Source: Lachnospiraceae bacterium (lineage in GTDB: Bacteria > Bacillota_A > Clostridia > Lachnospirales > Lachnospiraceae). Taken from it: DNA of 7,187 nucleotides. The notes beneath the pieces were generated by a model. It saw only the letters and a program-made list of their open reading frames with translations, was not told the DNA's origin and did not search any database. How positions within the stretch are numbered: the stretch's first letter is position 1; each line of letters opens with the position of its first letter. The stretch spans positions 1 to 7,187 of the forward strand of contig JAFSFU010000066.1 in NCBI GenBank assembly GCA_017435025.1, given 5' to 3'. A program made the translations under genes and the position numbers. Of the stretch, positions 1 through 5,240 are shown in pieces.

Positions 1-1878
1 CCGGCTGGTTGTCCTGGTGCTCCATCGATACATGGCAAACTCAGACTCATACGCACTCGTATTGGAAGTTTTCATAAAGGTCTCAAATGCCTCATTTGTT
101 GTAAGATTCAATGTCTTTCCGTTTTCACAGATTTCTGTTGCTCGAAGGTATGGAGTCGCCGAAGCTTCCCCCCCCCAGAACGTACCGTCTGTTCCATGAC
201 CACAGGACGTGGAATAATAGAACGCTTCCACTGGGACATCATTATAGGCAAGCACCTGTCCGTATGTCTCATTGACAGCTCTGTCCGTAGCCTCAAAGGT
301 ATCCGTATTGTTATAAACCTGGAAATTGGTGCTGTCATCCACATGGGCACCATACTGGGAGTATGTATTGTTCTGGATCTGTCTCCAGGCATACGTGCGC
401 GCACATACTGCCTGCGCCTTCAATGCTTCTAATTCATAACTTGCAGGCATCTCACTTGGCACGACACGTTTTAGGTATTCCTCCAATTCTGCCTCATTGA
501 GAAGCAGCAGGCCATCCGTTTCCTTCGTGATTTCTATATGTCCGGTATATACCGGGTTTCCCTGGTTTCTTTCGATGGAGGAAATGGTTATCATTCCATC
601 ACCATTTTCTGATCGGAACACCAATCGTCCCGTTTTCAAACGATCATCATCATTTTTTATCGTTATCATATCTCCTGCCGGCACAGATTGCGATTTTTTA
701 TCAGAACCAACTCCGTATTCCAAAACAGCTGCCGTATCGCAGCTCATCACAACCTCTGAATGGAACAGAGATCGAAAACCATCATTCATCAGCAGTACAC
801 GGATATGGTCCATTTCCGGTTTTTCGGTCGTCAGCGCAGCGCATATCTCACCGTTTGCTACCACAAATTTCTGCATCTTATATCCAACCAGAATATCTTT
901 TTTCTGCTGTTCCCTCAACACTCCATAAGTACGATAGATCTTGAAATTATCTGCCAGCGGAACATTTCCGTAACCTTCGATTTCAATTTCATGATCTCTG
1001 ACCGCCAGAACGGTACCCGATATCGTATCTTTCTTTAAAACCAGACGATTGGGTTTTCCCTTTTTCAGATACAGGTCACCCACCTGTCCGGAAATCTCTT
1101 CCGCGTTCTTCAGAACACCCTTTACCGGAAATTCCTTCTGCACATTTCCAATAAAGACTGTTACCGTCTGATTCTCGTATCCGGAAATCCAGGCGTTCTC
1201 ATAAACGATTTCCTCTGAAACCATCTCTTCTACCTTCAGAATATCCTGATCACGCACCAAAACACGAATTCTGCGATCCATATATCGGTCCAGTGAAAGT
1301 CCCTCGAACATGAATTTTCCATCCTTTGTATATGCCGTCCATGCGGCGGCTGTATCCACGTTATCCGGCGTTCCGTAGAGGTCTGTCTCAACCTCTTTTA
1401 CATTACCTTCCGGATCCGCAGCTTTCAAAAACGCTTCATAAAACTGCCAAAATTCCGCCCGTTTCACTGCCTTTCGGTTTTTTCGGCTGCCCGGCTCAGT
1501 CAGATACTCTTTAAACGCTGAATCATCCTTTCCACCAAATGCCGCTATCCATTGGGTCAGCTCCCCATAAGTAACCGGAGAAAGCGCATAATTTTCCGTC
1601 ACCGGATTCTCTTCCGGATTCAAAAATTTCTGTGCAAACAGATAATCCATATATTTTACATACCACTCACCTTGCAGTTCCACAGAAAAGCAGGATTGGT
1701 TTGGTCCCATTTCAATCACCTGTTCTTTTGACACCATAGCAAGAGCCACTGCTTTTGATGCAGTTGCCCTGGAAACCCCGCTTTCTTTTGGCTCCAATGC
1801 CACAATAACGATTAGCAGGGTGACGATTATTGTCGTCATCCCTGCCATCCAGTTGATCAATTTTCGTTTTTCGTTCAT
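1..1878 (-). CDS. Membrane-anchored SpoIID/LytB-domain protein, partial (C-terminus beyond window)
   Basis: Open from an ATG at 1878 to the window edge: 626 residues, no stop seen. The start has an AGAGGTG ribosome site and lies 11 nt after the permease stop, so the two are probably one operon. Residues 1-8 are short and basic, about 9-28 form one membrane anchor, and the rest should lie outside the membrane. Residues from about 465 onward match the SpoIID domain (PF08486). They carry VVPSEMPASYELEALKAQAV with Glu476 in the position of the family's catalytic glutamate, then ARTYA, then STSCGHG (Cys559, His561), where clostridial SpoIID proteins place metal ligands, then FWGG and PYLRATE. Members are lytic transglycosylases acting on denuded glycan (SpoIID) or amidase enhancers (LytB). 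About 430 residues precede the domain, with no family I recognise. Canonical SpoIID is only about 300-350 aa, so I do not assign that symbol. A nine-G run lies in the domain but the frame continues through it. Confidence 0.9.
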   Translation of the reverse strand, partial: MNEKRKLINWMAGMTTIIVTLLIVIVALEPKESGVSRATASKAVALAMVSKEQVIEMGPNQSCFSVELQGEWYVKYMDYLFAQKFLNPEENPVTENYALSPVTYGELTQWIAAFGGKDDSAFKEYLTEPGSRKNRKAVKRAEFWQFYEAFLKAADPEGNVKEVETDLYGTPDNVDTAAAWTAYTKDGKFMFEGLSLDRYMDRRIRVLVRDQDILKVEEMVSEEIVYENAWISGYENQTVTVFIGNVQKEFPVKGVLKNAEEISGQVGDLYLKKGKPNRLVLKKDTISGTVLAVRDHEIEIEGYGNVPLADNFKIYRTYGVLREQQKKDILVGYKMQKFVVANGEICAALTTEKPEMDHIRVLLMNDGFRSLFHSEVVMSCDTAAVLEYGVGSDKKSQSVPAGDMITIKNDDDRLKTGRLVFRSENGDGMITISSIERNQGNPVYTGHIEITKETDGLLLLNEAELEEYLKRVVPSEMPASYELEALKAQAVCARTYAWRQIQNNTYSQYGAHVDDSTNFQVYNNTDTFEATDRAVNETYGQVLAYNDVPVEAFYYSTSCGHGTDGTFWGGEASATPYLRATEICENGKTLNLTTNEAFETFMKTSNTSAYESEFAMYRWSTRTTSR

Positions 1879-1889
1879 AGCACCTCTTA

Positions 1890-3152
1890 TTATTTCCTGA
1901 TATAGGTTCCCTTATCCTCATCGATCTTACGCAGATCGTAGTAATCTCTTGTATCCGGAGAGAGATTTTTCTTTCGAAGGAAATGGTACTGTAATTTTGA
2001 AAACAGATCAAATATTACAGCTGTAAACGGTACTGCTATGATCATTCCAACAAATCCTAACAGTCCACCAAATACCAGAATTGAAAACAATACCCAGAAA
2101 CTGGAAAGTCCGGTTGCGTTTCCTAGGATTCTCGGACCTAAAATATTTCCGTCAAACTGCTGAATCACAAGAATCAGCAGAAGGAACACAAGACACTGCA
2201 TTGGGCTTACAAGAAATACCAAGACCGCACTTGGAATAGCTCCGATAAATGGTCCAAAAAACGGAATTATATTCGTAACCCCCACGATAACGCTGATCAG
2301 CAGTTCGAACGGAAGGTGCAGCAGTTTCATTGCAAAAAAACAAAGGATTCCAATGATCAAAGAATCAATCAGTTTGCCGATAATGAATCCGGAAAACACC
2401 TTGTGGATATAACGAAATTCATCTACCGTTTCATTCGCAACACGAAGCGGAAGGAAAGCATAGGCAATCTTCTTGCACTGTGCACTCAGTCGGTCCTTAA
2501 TATTTAACAGATAGACCATAACAATCAGACCAATAAACAGATTCTTGGCCAGATTCACAAGGCTCATTACGCTGTTTGAAACACTGCCCACAATCTTTTC
2601 CAGATTCTGCAAGCTCTCTAAATTCTCAAGATTAGGGATCAGGCTGCTGGCTGCCCAGTTCCTAAGGCTTTCAACCATCTGCTGATAGATGTCAAGTACC
2701 GCCTCTTCCAACGGCGGATTGTTTGCAAATACACCTGTCAGCCAATCATAAATATTCTGCACATACACCGGCATTGTCTCGATAATACCGAGAATACTCT
2801 CGTACAACTGTGGAATCACCAGATACAGCAGACTGACAACCACCACCATCAAAAAGAGAACACTGGCACATGTTCCTGCTGTTTTTCCAACCCATGCAGA
2901 CAACTTTTTATTCTTTGTAATCTTTGCTGCAAATTCCTCTGAGTAGTTCCTTGCCATATTAAAAATCGGTGAAACCAAAAACGCCAGAACCGCACCATAA
3001 ATAATTGGTGATAAAATCAATAACAGGTTATCACAAAATAATGAAATCGCATCCCGCTCCAAAATCAGGAAGATGATCAACAAAGGAATCATAATAACAA
3101 AAACTGCTGTCAGACCCCAATAAATGTATTTTTGAAACCGATGTTCTTTCAT
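1890..3152 (-). CDS. AI-2E family transporter (PF01594 permease)
   Basis: A 420-residue polytopic membrane protein of the AI-2E/UPF0118 permease family. Hydrophobic segments lie at about 10-30, 42-66, 92-115 and 194-217, followed by a dense C-terminal membrane block at about 252-385. The family signature is in that block: GVTNIIPFFGPFIGAIPSAV at 291-310, then QQFDGNILGPRILG at 331-344, then the glycine-rich segment FGGLLGFVGMIIAVPF at 361-376. Length and the extracytoplasmic stretch between segments 3 and 4 are usual for the family. Members export or exchange small solutes. E. coli TqsA affects autoinducer-2, others behave as cation antiporters, and Bacillus YtvI is sporulation-linked, so the substrate here is unknown. 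The ATG at 3152 follows an AAGGAG site. The SpoIID-domain gene follows after 11 nt. No strong promoter was seen between the upstream 6S terminator and the start, so read-through from the 6S promoter is possible. Confidence 0.93.
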   Translation of the reverse strand: MKEHRFQKYIYWGLTAVFVIMIPLLIIFLILERDAISLFCDNLLLILSPIIYGAVLAFLVSPIFNMARNYSEEFAAKITKNKKLSAWVGKTAGTCASVLFLMVVVVSLLYLVIPQLYESILGIIETMPVYVQNIYDWLTGVFANNPPLEEAVLDIYQQMVESLRNWAASSLIPNLENLESLQNLEKIVGSVSNSVMSLVNLAKNLFIGLIVMVYLLNIKDRLSAQCKKIAYAFLPLRVANETVDEFRYIHKVFSGFIIGKLIDSLIIGILCFFAMKLLHLPFELLISVIVGVTNIIPFFGPFIGAIPSAVLVFLVSPMQCLVFLLLILVIQQFDGNILGPRILGNATGLSSFWVLFSILVFGGLLGFVGMIIAVPFTAVIFDLFSKLQYHFLRKKNLSPDTRDYYDLRKIDEDKGTYIRK

Positions 3153-3206
3153 AATTTCTCTTTCTCCTTCGCAGTACGTTAATAACTCTTAGCACCCGTA
3201 TATATG

Positions 3207-3231
3207 AGTAAAGCAGCGATCACTCGCTGCT
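3207..3231 (-). terminator. Hairpin after the 6S RNA, probable terminator
   Basis: On the minus strand AGCAGCGA pairs perfectly with TCGCTGCT (8 bp) around a GTGA loop, a GNRA-type tetraloop. It is followed by only TTTACTC, a weak U tract, so termination may be leaky into the AI-2E gene that starts about 55 nt downstream. Confidence 0.6.
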
Positions 3232-3234
3232 CTT

Positions 3235-3437
3235 TATCTTTCGCAATCCCAAAATGCCGGTTCCTGTATAATTGACGCCTAGCCTTGCTAGGTGGGTGAC
3301 CGCACTTAAACATCTGCCTTCCACTCGAAGGAGGCCTGACATCCGCTTAAAAATATAGGAATCCCGTTTGTCAAAATGTAGGTTCAAAATAGACAGGAGT
3401 GTCGAGCATCCCAGGAATTGCAATTCATCTATGTCAT
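3235..3437 (-). ncRNA. ssrS: 6S RNA
   Basis: 6S RNA mimics an open promoter and sequesters housekeeping RNA polymerase holoenzyme, mainly in stationary phase. The two ends form the diagnostic closing stem: GCAATTCC at 3421-3414 pairs with GGGATTGC at 3250-3243, continuing inward. The 5' arm CTGGGATGCTCG (3414-3403) and 3' arm CGGCATTTTGGGATT (3259-3245) resemble the ends of E. coli 6S (CTGAGATGTTCG and CGGCATCTCGGAGATT, recalled from memory). Inside, TCCTGT at 3398-3393 pairs with ACAGGA at 3267-3262. A perfect hairpin CCTAGC-AAG-GCTAGG lies at 3292-3278, on the 3' side as in many 6S RNAs. A promoter with a perfect -10 places the start near 3437. The 3' end is uncertain: it may be trimmed near 3240 or extend to the hairpin ending near 3207. 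The 74-codon ORF on this strand is incidental. Confidence 0.85.
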
Positions 3438-3443
3438 GACACA

Positions 3444-3472
3444 ATTATATCGCATACAGACGCATTTTTCAA
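3444..3472 (-). promoter_or_regulatory. Sigma-A promoter of the 6S RNA gene
   Basis: TTGAAA (3472-3467), a 17-bp spacer and TATAAT (3449-3444). The -10 is perfect and the -35 matches 5 of 6. The predicted start, about 7 nt past the -10, falls at 3437, just upstream of the 6S closing stem. No coding sequence follows this promoter before the RNA. Confidence 0.85.
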
Positions 3473-3550
3473 GTTCCATTTGCTTCCTATCTTCTTACAA
3501 TTTTCGCAAATATACACGTTTTTGAGAACCTTTCAATGAAACCGATTAGA

Positions 3551-3588
3551 ATTAAAAAATCCCGCCCGCAGAAATTTCCACGGGCAGG
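3551..3588 (-). terminator. Rho-independent terminator of the SleB-type hydrolase gene
   Basis: On the minus strand CCTGCCCG (3588-3581) pairs with CGGGCGGG (3568-3561), 8 bp with one G-U pair and a 12-nt loop. ATTTTTTAAT follows immediately. It lies about 20 nt past the hydrolase stop and isolates that gene from the 6S promoter. Confidence 0.9.
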
Positions 3589-3606
3589 ACCTTTATCCTT
3601 TAATAC

Positions 3607-4350
3607 CTATTTAAAAAACTCATGCTGTTCATGTTTGAACAGGAAATCTAAATGATTATCGAACCAGCGTACGTTGCTGCCTGCCGATGCTCTTCTGTTC
3701 ATAAAATACAGAGCACCTTCTGACGGATCTTCTCCATTTAATGCGCGATCAACGGCATATACGGTTTCACCGGTCACTTTGCATCTGTTGATCGAACCGT
3801 TTGATACCGGAGAAAACTGATGCCTCTGGTACACAACATCTCTTACCGTATCCGGGAACTTTTCACTTTCCATCCGGTTCAGAATTACATTTGCAACTAA
3901 GATCTTGCCCTTCGTGTCGCAATTGCCGGCCTCAGCCTGAACAATCTTTAAAAGAACCTGATACTCATCTTCGGAAAGTTCCCTCTTTCGATCTCTTGAA
4001 ATTTCTTTCTCTTTCTCCTCTGCTTCCTTTTCATCAGAATCCACAAATTCCAAAACTTTTACCGGCTTTGGTGCTTTCGGATCAACAAAATCTAATGTCT
4101 TAACTACAACGTCCTCTTTACGTATTTTGGTGGCTTTTTTTGTCTCTGCTGTTACATCATTGTTTTCTGTCATTGACTCCTCAACAACAGCGTTCTCCAG
4201 TTCTGTCTCTGTCTCCTGTGTATGTACCGAAGTCTCCGCAAATGCTACCATTGTGCTTCCTCCGGCTCCCTGAAAACCTCCAATTGCAAATGTCAACATA
4301 GTCACAGTTGCAATACCAGCAGACAAGAGTCTGGCATATGTCTGTTTCAT
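3607..4350 (-). CDS. Secreted SleB-type cell wall hydrolase (PF07486)
   Basis: A 247-residue exported peptidoglycan hydrolase. A signal peptide spans residues 1-38, with a hydrophobic core near 8-25 and a VAFA|ET cleavage site. A charged linker (39-123) follows, carrying two near-identical motifs, VKTLDFVD (83-90) and VKVLEFVD (97-104), then a Glu/Lys-rich stretch. The C-terminal domain (about 125-247) matches the SleB/CwlJ fold: IVQAEAGN with Glu140 at the expected catalytic position, LVANVILNRM, FPDTVRDVVYQRHQFSPV, EGALYFMN and a closing WFDNHLDFLFKHEQHEFF. Such enzymes are lytic transglycosylases, best known in spore cortex germination but also used in vegetative wall turnover. An upstream in-frame GTG at 4380 was rejected: it has no ribosome site and lies inside a leader hairpin. 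The ATG at 4350 fits the signal peptide and has GGAGAG upstream, though spacing (12 nt) is long. The promoter is sigma-A type. Confidence 0.92.
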   Translation of the reverse strand: MKQTYARLLSAGIATVTMLTFAIGGFQGAGGSTMVAFAETSVHTQETETELENAVVEESMTENNDVTAETKKATKIRKEDVVVKTLDFVDPKAPKPVKVLEFVDSDEKEAEEKEKEISRDRKRELSEDEYQVLLKIVQAEAGNCDTKGKILVANVILNRMESEKFPDTVRDVVYQRHQFSPVSNGSINRCKVTGETVYAVDRALNGEDPSEGALYFMNRRASAGSNVRWFDNHLDFLFKHEQHEFFK

Positions 4351-4373
4351 AAGACTTTTCTTCTCTCCAATCT

Positions 4374-4396
4374 TCGTCACTTCGCCGTGGTGACGA
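4374..4396 (-). promoter_or_regulatory. Leader hairpin or inverted repeat upstream of the SleB-type gene
   Basis: TCGTCAC and GTGACGA form a perfect 7-bp inverted repeat with a 9-nt loop, inside the roughly 80-nt leader between the promoter and the ATG at 4350. The hairpin ends about 5 nt before the GGAGAG ribosome site. No U tract follows, so it is not an intrinsic terminator. It could stabilise the mRNA, affect ribosome access or be an operator; which is unknown. Confidence 0.5.
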
Positions 4397-4436
4397 TTTT
4401 ACTTGTATTTCACCCGTCTTCCGGATGTTCGCTGTG

Positions 4437-4466
4437 ATTATAGGAGAATGAAGGTCAAAATGTCAA
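4437..4466 (-). promoter_or_regulatory. Perfect-hexamer sigma-A promoter of the SleB-type hydrolase gene
   Basis: TTGACA (4466-4461) and TATAAT (4442-4437) separated by 18 bp. Both hexamers are the exact sigma-A consensus. The start should lie near 4430, giving an mRNA leader of about 80 nt. The upstream DNA is AT-rich and carries a tandem 8-mer close to the -35. Confidence 0.85.
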
Positions 4467-4474
4467 TAAGCCTT

Positions 4475-4493
4475 TTGCATTTTTGTTGCATTT
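4475..4493. repeat. Tandem TTGCATTT 8-mers upstream of the SleB-type promoter
   Basis: TTGCATTT occurs at 4475-4482 and 4486-4493, exactly 11 bp apart, so both copies face the same side of the helix. The nearer copy is 8 bp upstream of the -35. Could be a regulator site or part of an AT-rich UP-like region; chance similarity in AT-rich DNA is not excluded. Confidence 0.4.
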
Positions 4494-4541
4494 ACCAACG
4501 ACTTTTTTACCATCTGTAATTCTTTTTTAACATTTTGCAAT

Positions 4542-4570
4542 AAAAAAACCTTGATTTTACAAGGTTTTTT
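4542..4570 (-). terminator. Rho-independent terminator downstream of the YbaK gene
   Basis: AAAAAACCTTG and CAAGGTTTTTT form an 11-bp stem around a 6-nt loop, with a T-rich tail in the minus direction. The symmetric A and T tracts would let it work in both directions, but no plus-strand gene is seen. It ends the YbaK transcript about 106 nt after that stop codon. Confidence 0.85.
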
Positions 4571-4599
4571 GTTAGGAATAGCAGATATGCTGTTTTGAA

Positions 4600-4619
4600 T
4601 TTGTTACAACTTTGTTACA
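4600..4619. repeat. Tandem TTTGTTACA 9-mers in the YbaK 3' region
   Basis: Two identical 9-mers at 4600-4608 and 4611-4619, repeating every 11 bp, lie between the YbaK stop and its terminator. No gene, promoter or further structure was recognised in 4571-4676 apart from this pair. Confidence 0.45.
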
Positions 4620-4676
4620 TTTTAAGTCCCACTTTGTCCCTGATTTCAGGTTAATCCCTTCTTATGTCAACCATTT

Positions 4677-5153
4677 TTAGGTCAATTCTGTAACAACAGC
4701 ACCCACATAGTCTCTCAGATCATTCGGAGAAAGAAGCACCTGAACGCCTCTCTGACCTGCGCTGACAGCAATTTCTTCGTATCTTAAAGCACTCTGATCC
4801 ACATATGTTGGGAACTTTTTCTTCATTCCAATCGGTGAACATCCCCCACGGATGTAGCCGGTAACAGATAATAAATCCTTCATCGGAAGCATCTCCACTT
4901 TCTTATCACCGGCTGCCTTTGCCGCCTTTTTCAGATCCAGTTCATCATCGACCGGAATGCAGCAGACAAGATATCCAGTACGTTCACCCTTTAAAACCAG
5001 CGTCTTAAAAACACTGCCGTGATCTACCCCCAAAAGGTCTGCTGCATGACTTCCGGACAGATCATTTTCATCCACCGGATACTCTTTTACATGATAGGAT
5101 ATTTTCGCTTTGTCCAATAATCTCATGACATTGGTTTTGATATTTTTTGCCAT
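4677..5153 (-). CDS. ybaK: YbaK/EbsC-family Cys-tRNA(Pro) deacylase
   Basis: A 158-residue cytosolic trans-editing enzyme that hydrolyses Cys-tRNA(Pro), formed when prolyl-tRNA synthetase mischarges cysteine. The single domain (tRNA_edit, PF04073) is full length. Features seen are the N-terminal NVMRLLDKAKISYHVKEY, the VFKTLVLKG strand with Lys50 (equivalent to the essential lysine of the H. influenzae enzyme), the CCIPVDDELDLKKAAKAAG helix region, and YIRGGCSPIG at 100-109, the family's glycine-rich substrate loop. This loop and length separate it from ProX-type Ala-tRNA deacylases. The ATG at 5153 has GAAAGG 8 nt upstream. It lies 87 nt after the dipeptidase stop, beyond a strong terminator, and I could not place a convincing promoter in that gap. 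It may therefore depend partly on read-through. It has its own terminator at 4542-4570. Confidence 0.93.
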   Translation of the reverse strand: MAKNIKTNVMRLLDKAKISYHVKEYPVDENDLSGSHAADLLGVDHGSVFKTLVLKGERTGYLVCCIPVDDELDLKKAAKAAGDKKVEMLPMKDLLSVTGYIRGGCSPIGMKKKFPTYVDQSALRYEEIAVSAGQRGVQVLLSPNDLRDYVGAVVTELT

Positions 5154-5191
5154 TTTTAATGCCTTTCTTCCATAATATAAATCATAGGTTC

Positions 5192-5224
5192 AAAAAATCC
5201 GGCACCTGCACTTGCAGATGCCGG
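5192..5224 (-). terminator. Strong rho-independent terminator after the C69 dipeptidase gene
   Basis: CCGGCATCTGCA pairs with TGCAGGTGCCGG in a near-perfect GC-rich hairpin (5224-5199, one G-U pair, effective 4-nt loop AAGT). ATTTTTTG follows. It starts 17 nt after the dipeptidase stop. Confidence 0.93.
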
Positions 5225-5240
5225 AACATATTATTTTTGA

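Noticed and set aside
168..176. Frameshift or pseudogene at the G9 tract
   Set aside because: Family-like sequence continues in the same frame on both sides (STSCGHG before, PYLRATE after), so the copy shown is intact.
497..928. A 143-codon plus-strand ORF and other ORFs opposite the SpoIID-domain gene
   Set aside because: They are shadows of a continuous 626-codon reading frame with a recognised domain on the minus strand.
3207..3437. A riboswitch controlling the AI-2E permease
   Set aside because: Position before a gene and a terminal hairpin would fit, but the closing-stem sequences match 6S RNA and I see no antiterminator alternative pairing or known aptamer.
3220..3444. A 74-codon minus-strand ORF
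   Set aside because: It coincides with the 6S RNA, its start overlaps the -10 element so it could not be translated from that transcript, and the peptide resembles no family.
4351..4380. GTG start at 4380 giving a 257-residue SleB-type protein
   Set aside because: No ribosome site, it lies within a leader hairpin, and the extra 10 residues would displace the signal peptide; ATG 4350 fits better.
5154..5191. A promoter for the YbaK gene in the gap before its start
   Set aside because: TATTAT is present near 5172-5177 but no -35 lies at 16-18 bp upstream, so I did not call it.
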